64,000 nucleotides of DNA from Avena insularis (Eukaryota > Streptophyta > Magnoliopsida > Poales > Poaceae), in contig CM042687.1 of assembly GCA_023614405.1 (NCBI GenBank), positions 70,166,992-70,230,991 on the forward strand, given 5' to 3'. The notes beneath the pieces were generated by a model. That model was not told the DNA's origin. It did no database searches and worked only from the letters and a program-made list of their open reading frames with translations. Positions 33,709 to 44,639 of the stretch are shown one piece after another. The position numbers and the translations under genes are program-made. The first letter of the stretch is position 1, and every line of letters begins with the position of its first letter.

Positions 33709-33869
33709 AAACCTTTTTTAAAAACAAAAAAGGATTATGGGTTTAGGGTTTAGGAAAATTAATTATTATATATCAAAATTAGAAGAAATAAAATTTACAT
33801 CTACTTTGTTATATAGATGTAAATAAAATATTTTTTCCCAAGATTTACATTGTTCGACCTTTTTTGAAA

Positions 33870-35035
33870 TTTTTATGCCTGTTTTGAATTTTCCCGTTTC
33901 GAATTTTGGTCAAAACGGCGTGCGTAAAGATAGGGGATGAGAATGTTAGAACTTGCATTGGATCTCTGAAGAAACAACATATTGTGAATCTAAAAAGTAT
34001 TTTTTTCAAAAAATCACGGGTGTTAGGTCATGTACCTGTAGTTCAAACGGGACCCACTTCCTACCCATTCGGCAGACATTTGTGTTTTTTACCCGGGAAG
34101 GACAAAAGGGTTTGAGATTTCCTGGTTGGGAGATAGTATTTTAGAAAAATGGGATGGTAGCATTCTGTAACTGTATTTTGGTGGCTGCTCCATAAAATGA
34201 CCCGTCTTTTTGCGCTCGGAAAATGGAAAATGGTTTTTCCGAGCGACGAATAGGAAAACTTCCTCCTGCAAAATTGTTCACCATCCCAATATCCACATGA
34301 ATGCACAATATGGGCACCGTATCACAATCTATGCCGCGATTCAGCACATAACATCCGTCTCTTAGACCGAAAGCCATGAAACCTCGAACATGATAGGTCA
34401 TTTTGTGAAGGTTTTTTCGAGACATAATCAGTATACCAAGTTTGATATTTTTCATTGCAACTATGTCACATAATATCACACCACGCGAAGGATTTAGATT
34501 GTTCGGACCTTTTTGAATTTTTTATGCCCGTTTTGAATTTTTCTTGTTTCGAACTTAGGTCAAAACGGCGTGCGTGAAGATAGGGGATGAGAATGTTAGA
34601 ACTTGCATTGGATCTCTGAAGAAACAACATATTATGAGTCTAAAAATGATTTTTTCAAAAAAAACACGGGTGTTAGATCATGTACGTGTAGTTCAAATCG
34701 GACTCACTTCCTACCGATTCGGCAGACATTTGTCTTTTTCACCCGGGAAGGAAAGAAAGGTTTGAGATTCCCCGGTTGGGAGATAGTTCATGTAAGGTGG
34801 TCTAGTATTTTAGAAAAATGGGATGGTAGCATTCTGTAACTGCATTTTGGTGGCTGCTTCACAAAACGACCCGTCTTTTTGCGCTCGGAAAATGGAAAAT
34901 GGATTTTCCGAGTGACAAAAAGGAAAACTTCCTCCTGCAACATTGTACGCCCTCCCAATATCCACATGCATGCACAATATGGGCACCGTATCACAAACTA
35001 TGCCATGATTCTACACACAAACATGCCCGTTTCGA
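33870..35035 (-). repeat. About 650-bp tandem repeat, two copies, inverted relative to CACTA-C
   Basis: The landmark CAAAACGGCGTGCGT recurs at 33911 and 34561, a 650-bp period; the second copy is cut at about 35030. The sequence is the reverse complement of the array at 52823-55405 (minus-strand frames here start with the same SRKNLHKMTYHVRGFMAFG peptide). Each unit contains a subterminal-like CCAACCGGG or derivative. Confidence 0.9.
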
Positions 35036-35059
35036 ATTTTTCCTGCCATATCCCACTGC

Positions 35060-35097
35060 TTCCCGCCATGTTTTCCCGCCCTTTCCATCTATATATA
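35060..35097 (+). promoter_or_regulatory. E2F-like sites and TATA box of the LTPEQ gene, CACTA-D
   Basis: Two TTCCCGCC sites (35060-35067 and 35073-35080) lie directly upstream of a CTATATATAGG TATA box (35089-35097). TTCCCGCC fits the E2F/DP consensus TTTSSCGS apart from its first base. Function is inferred from sequence alone. Confidence 0.6.
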
Positions 35098-35149
35098 GGC
35101 CGACCACGCCATGGCTATCCATACATCCACACCTTCCTCTCTCACAACA

Positions 35150-35806
35150 ATGGACAGTGCCTACTGGGCCATTCTGACCCTCGAGGAGACCGAGACGTTG
35201 TGTCCCTCCACAAACCCTTGCCTGCCGGGCTACCGGCCGCCCGCCGGCTGGATGCTGAGCGCCGGAGGGGTTCCTGTCCCTCCTGTGCCTCAAGGATCCG
35301 CCCGACATGCGGCCATCACGAACCTCTTCTACCACGAGCTCACACCGGAGCAGTGGATAGATCCCTAGTGGGATCTCGACAACTACGACACCTGGAATGC
35401 CTTCTTCGTAACCGGAAGGAAAGGGATCTCGCCAGGTACGAGGGTGATGGCCCGCCCCCAATGAACCAAAATGAAGCCGGCCAGCGTCTATGGTGGGCTA
35501 ACCGTACTATCATCAGCGTGATGCGCTACATTGCCGGGGAGACCATCCTCGCCTGCGGTGCCCACAAGTCCACCCGCCACAGAGCCCCAAGAAGGCCCCT
35601 CCCCCGCCTGGCGGTAGCGGCATCGTCTTCCAGGAGACCCCTGCCCCGCCCACCGTGAATCCGAGGCCGGAGTGGCAGGTGCCCCCGGTATATGCCATGG
35701 CTGGGCTACGGATCCCCAGAGTGGCAGGTGACGATGATGATAATGATGACGATGACGAAGATGACCCTGAAGCTGCGTACTATAGGACTAGTCATGATTA
35801 TGACTA
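35150..35806 (+). pseudogene. LTPEQ passenger gene, CACTA-D copy
   Basis: Start ATG 35150 was preferred over ATG 35111 because the latter is only some 15 bp from the TATA box. The N-terminus, lost in the other copies, is seen best here: MDSAYWAILTLEETETLCPS, then PGYRPPAGWML and GGVPVPPVPQG. Then come ITNLFYHELTPEQW, a TAG at 35366, WDLDNYDTWNAFFV, a frameshift near 35410, RKERDLARYEGDGPPPMNQN, EAGQRLWWANRTI, and after further shifts an acidic tail (DDNDDDDEDDPEAAYYRT) ending with TAA 35804-35806. Without the breaks the protein would be around 210-220 residues. Function is unknown. It is on the opposite strand to the TNP2 and TNPA genes of D, unlike in A and C. Confidence 0.65.
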
Positions 35807-35881
35807 AAGGGGGTTGATTTATTCCTAAGTGTTAGCTACCTGCCTATAGCAATCTCAGAAATTCTAAAAAATAAGATTAAT

Positions 35882-38800
35882 TCACAAAAGGTTTTGGTTC
35901 TCTTCTAGTCCATAACCATGGATCATCTTATTATTTAGCAGTATGATTAGGTCAGTTTTCACTTTGAATGGCGGTATTTCATGAAATTTGTTATAATCTT
36001 CTGACATGTCTGTCCTGTCCTCAACTCCCACCATGTTTCTTTTTCCTGAAAGAACTATGTGGCGCTTTGGCTCATCGTATGATATTGTATTATTTTGCTT
36101 AGCTTTCCTTTTTCTCGGTCTAGTAGACATGTGCTTCACATAGAAAACTTGAGCCACATCATTGGCAAGGACGAATGGTTCGTCTCCTACGCAAGATTAT
36201 TGAGATCCACTATTGTCATTCTATACTGCTGGTCTACCGTTACCCCATCTCCTGTCATCTTGACCCATTTGCATCGAAACAATGGGACCTTCAAATTAGG
36301 ACCATAGTCATGTTCTCATATGTCCTCTATGTAACTCGTCTGTTGCATCAAATCAGACACCACTGTTTTGGTTGGTGCTCTTTTTATCTTGGGCGTGCGT
36401 GTAAAATATATTCCCATTTATATTGTACCCTTGGAAAGTCAATATAGTTGAGGATGGAGACCTGGCCAACAAGTACAACTGATCTCCAATAGTGGTGTCA
36501 TTCATGAGATGTGTCTGCAACCAACCGCCGAAAGTCTTCATGTGTTCATCTCTAATCAACCTGTCAGACTGCCCCGGGTAGTTCGAGCGTACAATATTCT
36601 TGTGTAGGTTAATATATGGAGCCACCAAGGTGGAACTTTGCAGAATTGTATAGTGTGCTTTAGTGAAAGAATGTCCGTCCATACATATCTTTGCTTTCTT
36701 TCCTAGCGTGCCTTTTCCACTAAGTCTCCCCTCATGCCTTGATTTAGGTAAACCGATCGGCTTAAGGTCAGGAATAAAGTCAACACAATACTCAATGACC
36801 TCCTCTGTTCCATAGCCCTTGGAGATGCTTCCTTCTGGCCTAGCATGGTTATGGACATATTTCTTTAAGACTCCCATGAATCTATCAAAGGGGAACATAT
36901 TGTGTAGAAATACAGGACCGAGAATGGTAATCTCTTCGACTAGGTGAACTAGAAGGTGTGTCATTATGTTGAAGAAGGATGGTGGGAACACCAACTCAAA
37001 GCTGACAAGACACTGGACCACATCTTTCTGTAACCCTGGTAGACTTTATGGATCGATTACCTTCTGAGAAATTGCATTGAGGAACGAACATAGCTTCACA
37101 ATGGGTACTCTAACATTTTCTGGCAGAAGCCCCCTCAAAGCAACCTGAAGGAACTGCATCATAAGAATGTGGCAGTCATGAGACTTCAGGTTCTGGAATT
37201 TTTTCTCTGCCATATTTATTATTCCCTTTATATTGGACGAGAAGCCAGAAGGGACCTTGATACTACTCAGGCATTAAAAAAAGATTTCCTTCTCTTCCTT
37301 GGTAAGAGCGTAGCTGGCAGTACCTTGAAACAGCTCATGATGCCTGCCTTCTTGGTCTTTCATACGTTGTTGGTCCTGTCGTGCTTCTGGTGTATCTTTA
37401 TTCTTTCCATACACGCCCAAGAAGCCTAGCAGTATCACGCAAACATTCTTCGGCGGGTGCATCACGTCGATTGCAGAGTGGACCTCTAAGACTTTCCAAT
37501 AGGGTATCCCCCAAAATTTACATTTCTTCTTCCACATGGGTGCGTGTCCGTTAGCGTCCTTCGGAACGGACTGTCCGCCAGGACCCTTTCCAAAGATTAC
37601 TTTTAAATCCTTCACCATATCAAATACATCATCACTAGTATGACGGACAGGCTTACTCCAGTGATTTGCTTCACCATTGAAATTCTTGCCTTTCCTTCTT
37701 AGGGAATGCGTGGGCGGAAAAAAACGACGATTCCCTAGGTACACATTCTTCTTGCACTTATCCAAATAAATACTTTCAGTGTCATCTAAACAGTGTGTGT
37801 ATGCATTGTATCCCTTGTTTGTCTGTCCTGAAATGTTACTAAGAGCAGGACAATCATTGATGGTTACGAACAACAATCCTCGTAGGTTAAATTCCTCATG
37901 TTTGTGGTCATCCCACACACGTACACCTTGTCCGTGCCACAGCTGTAAAAGTTCTTCAACTAATGGCCTTAGGTATACATCAATGTCGTTGCGGGGTTGC
38001 TTCGGGCCTTGGATGAGCACAGGCATCATAATGAACTTCCGCTTCAAGCACAACCAAGGAGGAAGGTTATAGATTCACAAAGGCATAGGCCATGTGCAAT
38101 GACTGCAGCTCTGCTCCCCAAAGGGATTCATGCCATCTTTCTCGCATCACCTGCAAAGTCCGGGTACTTTCTCTCCATTTTTCTCCACTGCGACCCATTA
38201 GAGGGGTGTCCCAACATCTCGTATTTCTTACGGTCTTCTTTGTGCCATTGCAATAATTTTGCATGCTCTTCGTTTCTAAACAAACATTTCAGCCGTGGTA
38301 TTATAGGAGCATACCATGTCACCTGGCGGGAACCCTCTTCCTGGGGCGCCCCCCTCAACATAACCAGGGTCATCTCGTCGGATCTTATACCGCAATGCAA
38401 TGCATACCGGGCATGCATACAAATTCTCGTACTGCTCACCGCGGTAAAGGATGCAGTCATTAATGCATGCATGTATCTTCTGTACCTCTAATCCTAGAGG
38501 GCAGACAAACTTCTTTGATTCGTAAGTACTGGCGGGCAGTTCGTTATCCTTTGGAAGCAGCTTCTTCATTATCTTCAACAACTTTTCAAATCCCTTGTCA
38601 GGCACACCGACCTCTACCTTCTATTGCAGCAATTACAGTGTTTGGCCTAGATTTTTGTGGCCATCTTCGCAATTCAGGTACAACAATTTGTTGTGATTCT
38701 CTAACATCTGCTCAAATTTCAACCTCTCCCTTTGGCTATCACATTCTCCCTTTGCATCAGCAATGGCCCGACCAAGATCATCATCTGGCTCATATGATGT

Positions 38801-39148
38801 ATGTTCTTCTGCTTCTTCTTCATCATTGTCTTCCATTGTAGTACCACCGTATTCAGGGGACATAGGATAGCTATCATCATTCTCTTCATCTTTGTTGTAT
38901 TCCATCATAACCCATCTTTCTCCGTGCTTGGTCCAACAATTATAGCCAGACATGAAACCGGACCGAAACAGATGGCCATGAAGGACTCTTAAGGAAGAGT
39001 ACTCCTTATGATTCTGAAACTCACCACATGGACAACACATAAAACCATTCCGCTTGTTTGCCTCTGCCACAGCGAGAAAAGAACGCACGCCTTTAATGTA
39101 CTCGTCAAAGATTCGGTCAGCGTACATCCATTGTTGTCTCATCTGCAT
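35882..39148 (-). pseudogene. TNP2-type CACTA transposase of CACTA-D, near full length, broken
   Basis: Starting near 39148 after a GCAG acceptor, the first frame encodes the Transpos_assoc domain (QQWMYADRIFDEYIKGV, FMCCPCGEFQNHKEYS, YNCWTKHGERWV) and an acidic stretch. Next is a frame at 38605-38276 (YESKKFVCPLGLEVQKIHAC, CPVCIALRYKIRRDDPG). The TDGMNPF-type region near 38130 is scrambled by frameshifts. 38053-37274 is Transposase_21 (NDIDVYLRPLVEELLQLWHG, NISGQTNKGYNAYTHC, AIDVMHPPKNV). The DUF4218-like region follows (37021 down, FPPSFFNIMTHLLVHLVEEI), then the DUF4216-like end near 36160-35882 (DEPKRHIVLSGKRN). At least five breaks make it inactive, but every domain of the family is present. 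Confidence 0.88.
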
Positions 39149-40255
39149 TATATAAGTTGTAACATAGCACCCTTTTGTGTAATATTAATAAGGACATGTT
39201 TGAGCATTGCATGCATGCATAACACTTGCACTTTGGTTTAATCAAGAAAGAACAAACAAAACCCTAAACCCTAATAGCTTCCCCGCTTTCTTTGAATCAA
39301 TTCAAATGGTTTCTATATTTTGAAAATTCTCAAAACAAATGGAGCCCAAATTGTGTTGAGGGCCCCTTTGTGTTTTCTGATATAATATAGAAGTTTCTTT
39401 GATTTCAAATTATTCAAAATATAAAAGGAAATAAGAAAAAAAACAGAAATAGAAAAGGTTTCTGAAATAAAAATCTAACAAACCTAGCTACTGGCCCGAG
39501 CCCACCTCTCCCCTCTCTCTCTCTGCCGCCCAGTGCAGCCAGCCGCCAGCCCACCCGGGGCTTAGGCCGGCCCAGCCTGGCCTGTACCGTTTCGTCGACG
39601 CTATCGTCGTCGTCCACCTCTCGCCGCGCCCGAAGCATCTCGGTGTCGCCTCGCCGCCGGCCGCCGTGCGCCAAGATCCGTGCTGCCACCCCCGAGCGCC
39701 TACAAGACCCTGCCGGACACGCCGACGAACCCTAGCGCCCTCCTACTTCTCCTCTTCCTCTCTCTCCCTCGTGGCAACGTCATGGCTGAAGAACCCTAGC
39801 TGCCAGTCACCGTCGGCCTAGTCGTTTCTGGTCGCCCCAGCTCAAGCCAACGCCACCACTGGAACCGTCGTGCTCGACTCTCTCTCCGTAGCCCCTTTTC
39901 CCCCTCTGGCACGACCTCAATCGAGCGAATCGGAAGCTCCGGCCGCCATCGGTCTCCATCGATCCCCGCCATTCCCGAGCTCACCTCGCCTCGCCGTTAA
40001 GCCCGTCTTGCTCACGGTGAGCTTCTGATCCTCGCAGTGACCTCCGTTTACTACCTCTCCCCTGTGTTGCTCTCCCCGCATGTCCCTGACGTCGCCGTTG
40101 CTGGAGCTCGTCGGAGGCGACGCTCCGGTGACCAAAAAGAAGCGGCGCCGCAACTATTTCGCTCCCCGCGATGCCCTCTCTCCAACGCACCCATAGGCGC
40201 ATCCAGGTGAGCAATGGATCGATGGATCCTTGCTCGATCTTAGGGTGAGCTCCAT

Positions 40256-40280
40256 TGCTGATGTCATGCTGACATCAGCA
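40256..40280. repeat. Perfect 11-bp-arm palindrome in the LTR
   Basis: TGCTGATGTCA, three bases (TGC), then TGACATCAGCA form a perfect inverted repeat. It is repeated exactly at 63016-63040. The TGACATCA / TGATGTCA core resembles a bZIP (TGACGTCA-like) site. Confidence 0.8.
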
Positions 40281-40944
40281 TGAGACAATAATCCTTTTCT
40301 TTTCTTTTAATTATTTCTATAAATGGAAAAACCTTAATAGGTGGGCCATACCTGTAAGAGTTTTATTATTTTCTGTAAATATTTTCTGAAATGATTAAAA
40401 GTCTGACATGTGGGCCCAAGTTTGTAAATTATTTCAAATATTCCAAAAATGATTTAAAATGAATTAAAATTGGGAAATTCATAGCTAATTCCTTTTAAAT
40501 CAGAAAAATACAAATAATATACCAAAATGTTCAGAAAAATGAAACCTATCCAATTAATCTATAATCATACATTGTTAGCCCACTAAGATGGAAAGTTTAA
40601 TTAGAAGAACCAATTGAACCCCACAGGTGATTCCGATGATCCCCCTGTTTTAGGGTTTGGACATCTCGGACCCCTTTAAAGTGACCAATCATGTTTTAGG
40701 GTTCAATTCAACACTATTTAACTTGTCATATCATCCATACTGTATGAGCATTGCACATGCCATGTGTTAAGTGTTGCTTTCTCTTTTCTGGTGATTGGTT
40801 CTCGCGAATAGGATCCGAACCCGAAGCTAAAGTCAACGCCACCGAAGAGCAGTATTAGTCCAACAATGGACAAGGCAAGTGAAGCCCCACTCATTCATAT
40901 GAATCCTATGTTTATAAAGTATTTCATTCTTGTCATATGCATTC

Positions 40945-41633
40945 GGTTCAACAGTCTTTTATTTTTTAACACCTTTACCGTAGGGGAAGCCCCTACGGTG
41001 TAATTTTATATATAATCAATAACCAAACAGGAGAAACAGGTGGAAACAAAGGGTAGAGGAAAGTTCAGGGGGGGTCACGGGGGATAGAAGGGTCTAGAAG
41101 TCATTACACTCATGCTACAAATGAAGAAATCATCCATTCAACCAAGGGTTGAACCATGATCGGTTTTAATCTATGTCTATGCAAAGCTAAGTCACTCTGA
41201 AATCCTATTTTCCATCTTGAGAAAGAGGCTAGAGTATTGTTGAAAATAAGGTCATTGCGCATTCTCCAAATATTACAAGCAGCACAAGCAAACACTTGAG
41301 TGAAGCATGGGCCATCGAAGGCATTCTTGGCTGCAGCAAATACTTTAGCAAAAGACCCACTGTCAATCCAGGGGATGTGAAGGAAGTCCCAGCAGGTTCT
41401 GGCGAAGCCACACTCAAAAAATAGGTGATCTTTAGTCTCCAGCATATCCAGCTCACAGAGGACACAATTCAGACCAGAATCCACCTGCCAGTGTTTATGT
41501 TGCATGAGGTCTTTTGTGTTCAGACGATCCATCATAAGTAACCAGCAAAACACTTTAATCTTAGGAAAAGCACTCGAAGACCAGATCGCATTAAGAGCTA
41601 AATCCTTGGGGAGCCGGTTCAACAGTCTTTTAT
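40945..41633 (-). mobile_element. 5'-truncated LINE inside the Gypsy LTR
   Basis: GGTTCAACAGTCTTTTAT occurs at 40945-40962 and again at 41616-41633, an 18-bp target duplication. Between them, on the minus strand, lies a zf-RVT coding end and a 3' tail with TACCGTAGGGGCTTC and a short A-rich end (TTAAAAAATAAAA) next to the left duplication. Truncation at the 5' side, A-rich 3' end and long target duplication are the hallmarks of target-primed reverse transcription. Confidence 0.93.
41110..41622 (-). pseudogene. LINE reverse transcriptase C-terminus (zf-RVT domain)
   Basis: An open frame of 170 codons ending at TGA 41110 reads WSSSAFPKIKVFCWLLMMDR, LNTKDLMQHKHW, CVLCELDMLETKDHLFFECG and NIWRMRNDLIF. 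This is the zinc-binding zf-RVT domain found after the reverse transcriptase in plant L1-type LINEs, with its CxxC and HxxxxC residues kept. The catalytic RT and endonuclease are missing through 5' truncation. The first few codons fall in the target duplication, so there is no true start. Confidence 0.9.
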
Positions 41634-43092
41634 CAGTAGATAGAGTGATCCTATCAGATGCATGTTTCCCTTGGTGAACTATATTACCTAATCCACTGCT
41701 CCTAGCATAACTAGGGTTTGGCTTATGAGCGTCGCTAGTGCCACAGTACGGTCAAGCTTAGCCATGCTTAGCGGTCCGATGCTGATCATTCAGGTGATGC
41801 ACTGGAGATGAGAATGATTCTGGTATGGTAGGATGTGGTGATGTGATCAAAGATGGATGATAAACATGCTAAGGCTTGTATGGGAGGCCACGTGGGTTGT
41901 GGTTTTTGTAGTCCCATACTTGCCACCCCTAGGACCCGATGTTCTTGCCTCTTGAACCAAGATGAGCGTACAACCACACGGGGGGCTGGAAACCCCCTCG
42001 ACCAACTAACTTGCCTAGTAGATTCCATGAGTCACATAGTTCGGGCTTTCCATTCGACATACGCATCCTGGTTGTTTTTGAATGGAGGTGAAGGAGGTGC
42101 ATTCATAATAGGTAGGTAAGCGTAGCCGAGAATAAGAGATGCCCGGCATCCGTAATCTTGAACCCTGCGCACATCATTAGGGACCGGCTTCGAGACTTGA
42201 CCCGTTATGGCGGCATCTCCCTAGTGCGTGACTCATGGTCTCGGCGAAAGCAAGGTAAAGGTCGTGGTCAACCACTCTCTGCCGGCCTTCCAAGGAAGAG
42301 GGATAATAATTTGGCATTAAGAATCGGTTGGTACGTGCGGGTCCCCTACAGGGTTATTAATATTTTCGAAAAGTCGTGTCCACGGTTATGGACGACTTGG
42401 GAACGGACGTGAAGATCATAGAGGACTATAACTGAATGCTAAAACTTGTCAACTAAGGTGAGATCTGGAGTACCTCCTCGGATTTGTTTGAGGGGGTAGT
42501 CCAGGAAGAGAGGTTCATTTGATAATGGTACTTGGTGGATATCAAAGATGATTCTAAGAGCTATAGTTGAAGTCTTCTTATCCCCTTTTGAAAATGATCT
42601 GACTAGATGAGTTTCTTCTCCCTCTTGTTTTGAAAACAAAAGATGGCTTTATGGAAAATAACTCCACTAGCCATAACTCTTGCGGAGTACTCCCTATACT
42701 CAGCCTTGCTTCGTTAATGTTTTCTACAGATGAAGCTACTCCAACTGAAGGTAGTTTTTACATCGAAGTCGACGAGTAGTCGGGGTTCCCCGGCAGCAGC
42801 CTAGGATCTATGGAAGGGTCGCTACTTCTGTTTAAGGCCTCTTAGGCCCTTTGCTAAGTTTGTTGTTTAGAACAACTTGTTTGCTTCCGTTGTTTGATGT
42901 AATGATGGGGCTGTGACCCCTGGCATGTATGACTAGTTTGTAACTCTTTAAAGAGTTTACCTTATTAATGTATGGTTTGTATGTTCTGTAATGTTACCGA
43001 TCTTTCCCTGCGTGTTTCGAAATTTAGGTTAAGCTTATATCAGATGAGGATCTGGTATTTGTCTAGCCCTGATCCTGGTTCCTGACATATTT

Positions 43093-43104
43093 TGGTATCA
43101 GAGC
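43093..43104 (+). promoter_or_regulatory. Primer-binding site for initiator tRNA-Met
   Basis: TGGTATCAGAGC matches the 3' end of plant initiator tRNA-Met, the usual primer of Gypsy and Copia reverse transcription. It lies 7 bp after the LTR end CTGACA. From here to 43670 is the untranslated leader with no other feature. Confidence 0.95.
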
Positions 43105-43670
43105 AGGACTGCCTGTAGGAAACCCTTCTAGCTGGTCGATGTTAAGTTTAGAGTTTGAGAAAACTATTTGAAAGCTGAAAATTATTTGCAAATCTTTGAA
43201 TATGACTCTTTTTACTCCTTATCCAAGGTTGTTCTATTGCTGAGTTATCTTATCTCATTTGCTTTGCAAAGTTTTCACTTCTCGTCTATCATTTCAAATT
43301 TTCAGGATATACGGGTTTGGGTTGTTTTTCCCTAAGTACTCCGTACTTGGTTGCAAGGCTCAGAGTTTCTAAGATATATCTGTGCAACTGAAGCATTGTT
43401 TTTCAACTTTGCTAAGGATGCCTCTAATTTCGCTCTCAATTCTTTTGTGACTGGTTGGTATCATATCATGCTTGCATTCCATTGTTATGGTTTGTATCTA
43501 AGTTGGTAGCGTATAGGTTTCGTATGCTTGTCCTACTTCCATACTTAATGCATTGATATAATTTCCATCCACATGTTCACCTCTACCATGATCTTTTGAT
43601 ATGGTTTTGCCATCCTTTGTTGTACCCTTTTTGGTGAATCCATTCTCATGGTTTCTGTTTTCTCCTCAGG

Positions 43671-44620
43671 ATGTCGTCTGGTACTCGTGGTTCTGTTGGC
43701 CGTCGAGCAAACAACAATGCTGATCAGGAACTTCCGCCACCTCCCACAATGGCCGAGGTTCTAAACAACATTGAGACCAAACGTCTAAGGAATGAACGCC
43801 TTCTGGAGCATGTGGCGCAGAACACTGAACGTCGTCCTGACGACTGTGTCACACTTGGAGACTTCATCCGCCGTTTTCCTCCAATCTTCACCCACTCCAA
43901 GGAGCCCCTTGAAGCCGATGATTGGCTCCGCACCATAGAGCGCAAGTTCAGTGCTCTTTGTGTCCGTCCCGCTGACCGTGTCAACTTCGCCACCTATCAA
44001 CTAGAAGGTGAGGCTGGTGTTTGGTGGGAAGGTTTTTTGTATCTGCAAGCTCAGGGACATGTCGTTACCTGGGAAGAGTTTGTTGCAACATTCCGTGCCT
44101 CTTATATCCCGAAGCCCATCATGGATCACAAAAGGAGGGAGTTTCTAGATCTGACTCAAGGGCGCAAGGATATTGAAACCTATGGGCGTGAGTTTACTCA
44201 CCTGGCTCGCTATGCAACCAGGGATGTGACCAATGATGAAGATAAGCAAGAGTTGTTCCGTAAGGGACTTAACCCTGCACTTCTCTATGAGTTGCTGCCA
44301 TTCAAGTTCCAGTCTTTCTAGGACTTACACAACCAGGCTCTTACCTTGGAGCATGGAAGGAAGGACATGGAAGTCTCCCAGAAGCGCCGTGTTTTTGTTC
44401 CATACAGTGATGTGCCTTGTGCTCCTTATGAACCCAAGTCCTCTGGCAATAATTATCGTCATCCACAGTAAAATACTAGTGGAGCAAACTATGATCCTCC
44501 TGCTGGTTCCCACACTAGAGTTACCTGTTACTCCTGTGGTCAGCCTGGTCACTACTCAGGGAGTGTTCTCAAAGAGCTGGCGGACGCAATGATCAGCAGG
44601 CAAAGAAGAATGATAAGGCT
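43671..44620 (+). pseudogene. Gypsy gag (capsid and zinc knuckle), broken
   Basis: ATG 43671 starts an open frame of 216 codons. It has a polar N-terminus (RRANNNADQELPPPP) and then the retrotransposon gag domain (EADDWLRTIERKFSAL, YQLEGEAGVWWEGF, TWEEFVATFRASYIP, FLDLTQGRKDIETYGREFTH). A TAG at 44319-44321 ends it. The same frame goes on through HNQALTLEHGRKDMEVSQKR and a second stop near 44470 to a zinc knuckle, CYSCGQPGHYSG, whose last Cys is lost by a frameshift. Gag forms the particle in which reverse transcription occurs. This copy could at most give a capsid without a complete nucleocapsid. Confidence 0.92.
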
Positions 44621-44639
44621 CAAGGTGCTAGATGTGGTC

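Larger units (their letters stand above)
28114..39240 (-). mobile_element. CACTA-D: large bimodular CACTA, minus strand, interrupted by the Gypsy element
   Basis: The 3' TIR is at 28114 (CAGTAGTAGAAAAC, one base off CACTAGTAGAAAAC). Rightward come subterminal repeats, a Ulp1-like gene, a TNPA-like gene, a leader with a Stowaway MITE, internal subterminal repeats with a fossil TIR, an inverted 650-bp tandem array, the LTPEQ gene on the opposite strand, and a TNP2 gene. Just upstream of TNP2, inside its 5' intron, the Gypsy LTR begins, so D's 5' end must lie right of the window. The order matches C except that the LTPEQ gene is flipped and placed next to TNP2. An alternative is that 28114-33708 is a separate small element. 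Confidence 0.7.
39240..43086 (+). repeat. Gypsy 5' LTR, interrupted by a LINE fragment
   Basis: The right end (CTGACA at 43086) is fixed by the primer-binding site 7 bp on. The left end is a guess between 39230 and 39480. Parts are an AT-rich start, a GC-rich block (39480-40250) with CT-rich stretches, a 25-bp palindrome (40256-40280), an AT-rich stretch, the landmark TTTTCTGGTGATTGGTTCTC near 40790, the LINE (40945-41633), and a 42140-43086 part whose end (AATTTAGGTTAAGC and a TTTGTAACTCTTT region near 42940) looks like the transcription end of a Gypsy LTR. I see no gene in it. Without the LINE it is about 3.2 kb. Confidence 0.65.

Noticed and set aside
33697..33720. True 5' terminus of a small element 28114-33708
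   Set aside because: The terminal CACTNNT bases are missing and the same truncated motif occurs at the same internal place in A, B and C, so an internal fossil TIR is the better reading.
39414..40214. Arg/Pro-rich open frames in the GC-rich part of the Gypsy LTR
   Set aside because: Same reason: GC-rich non-coding LTR sequence with open frames on both strands and no conserved motif.
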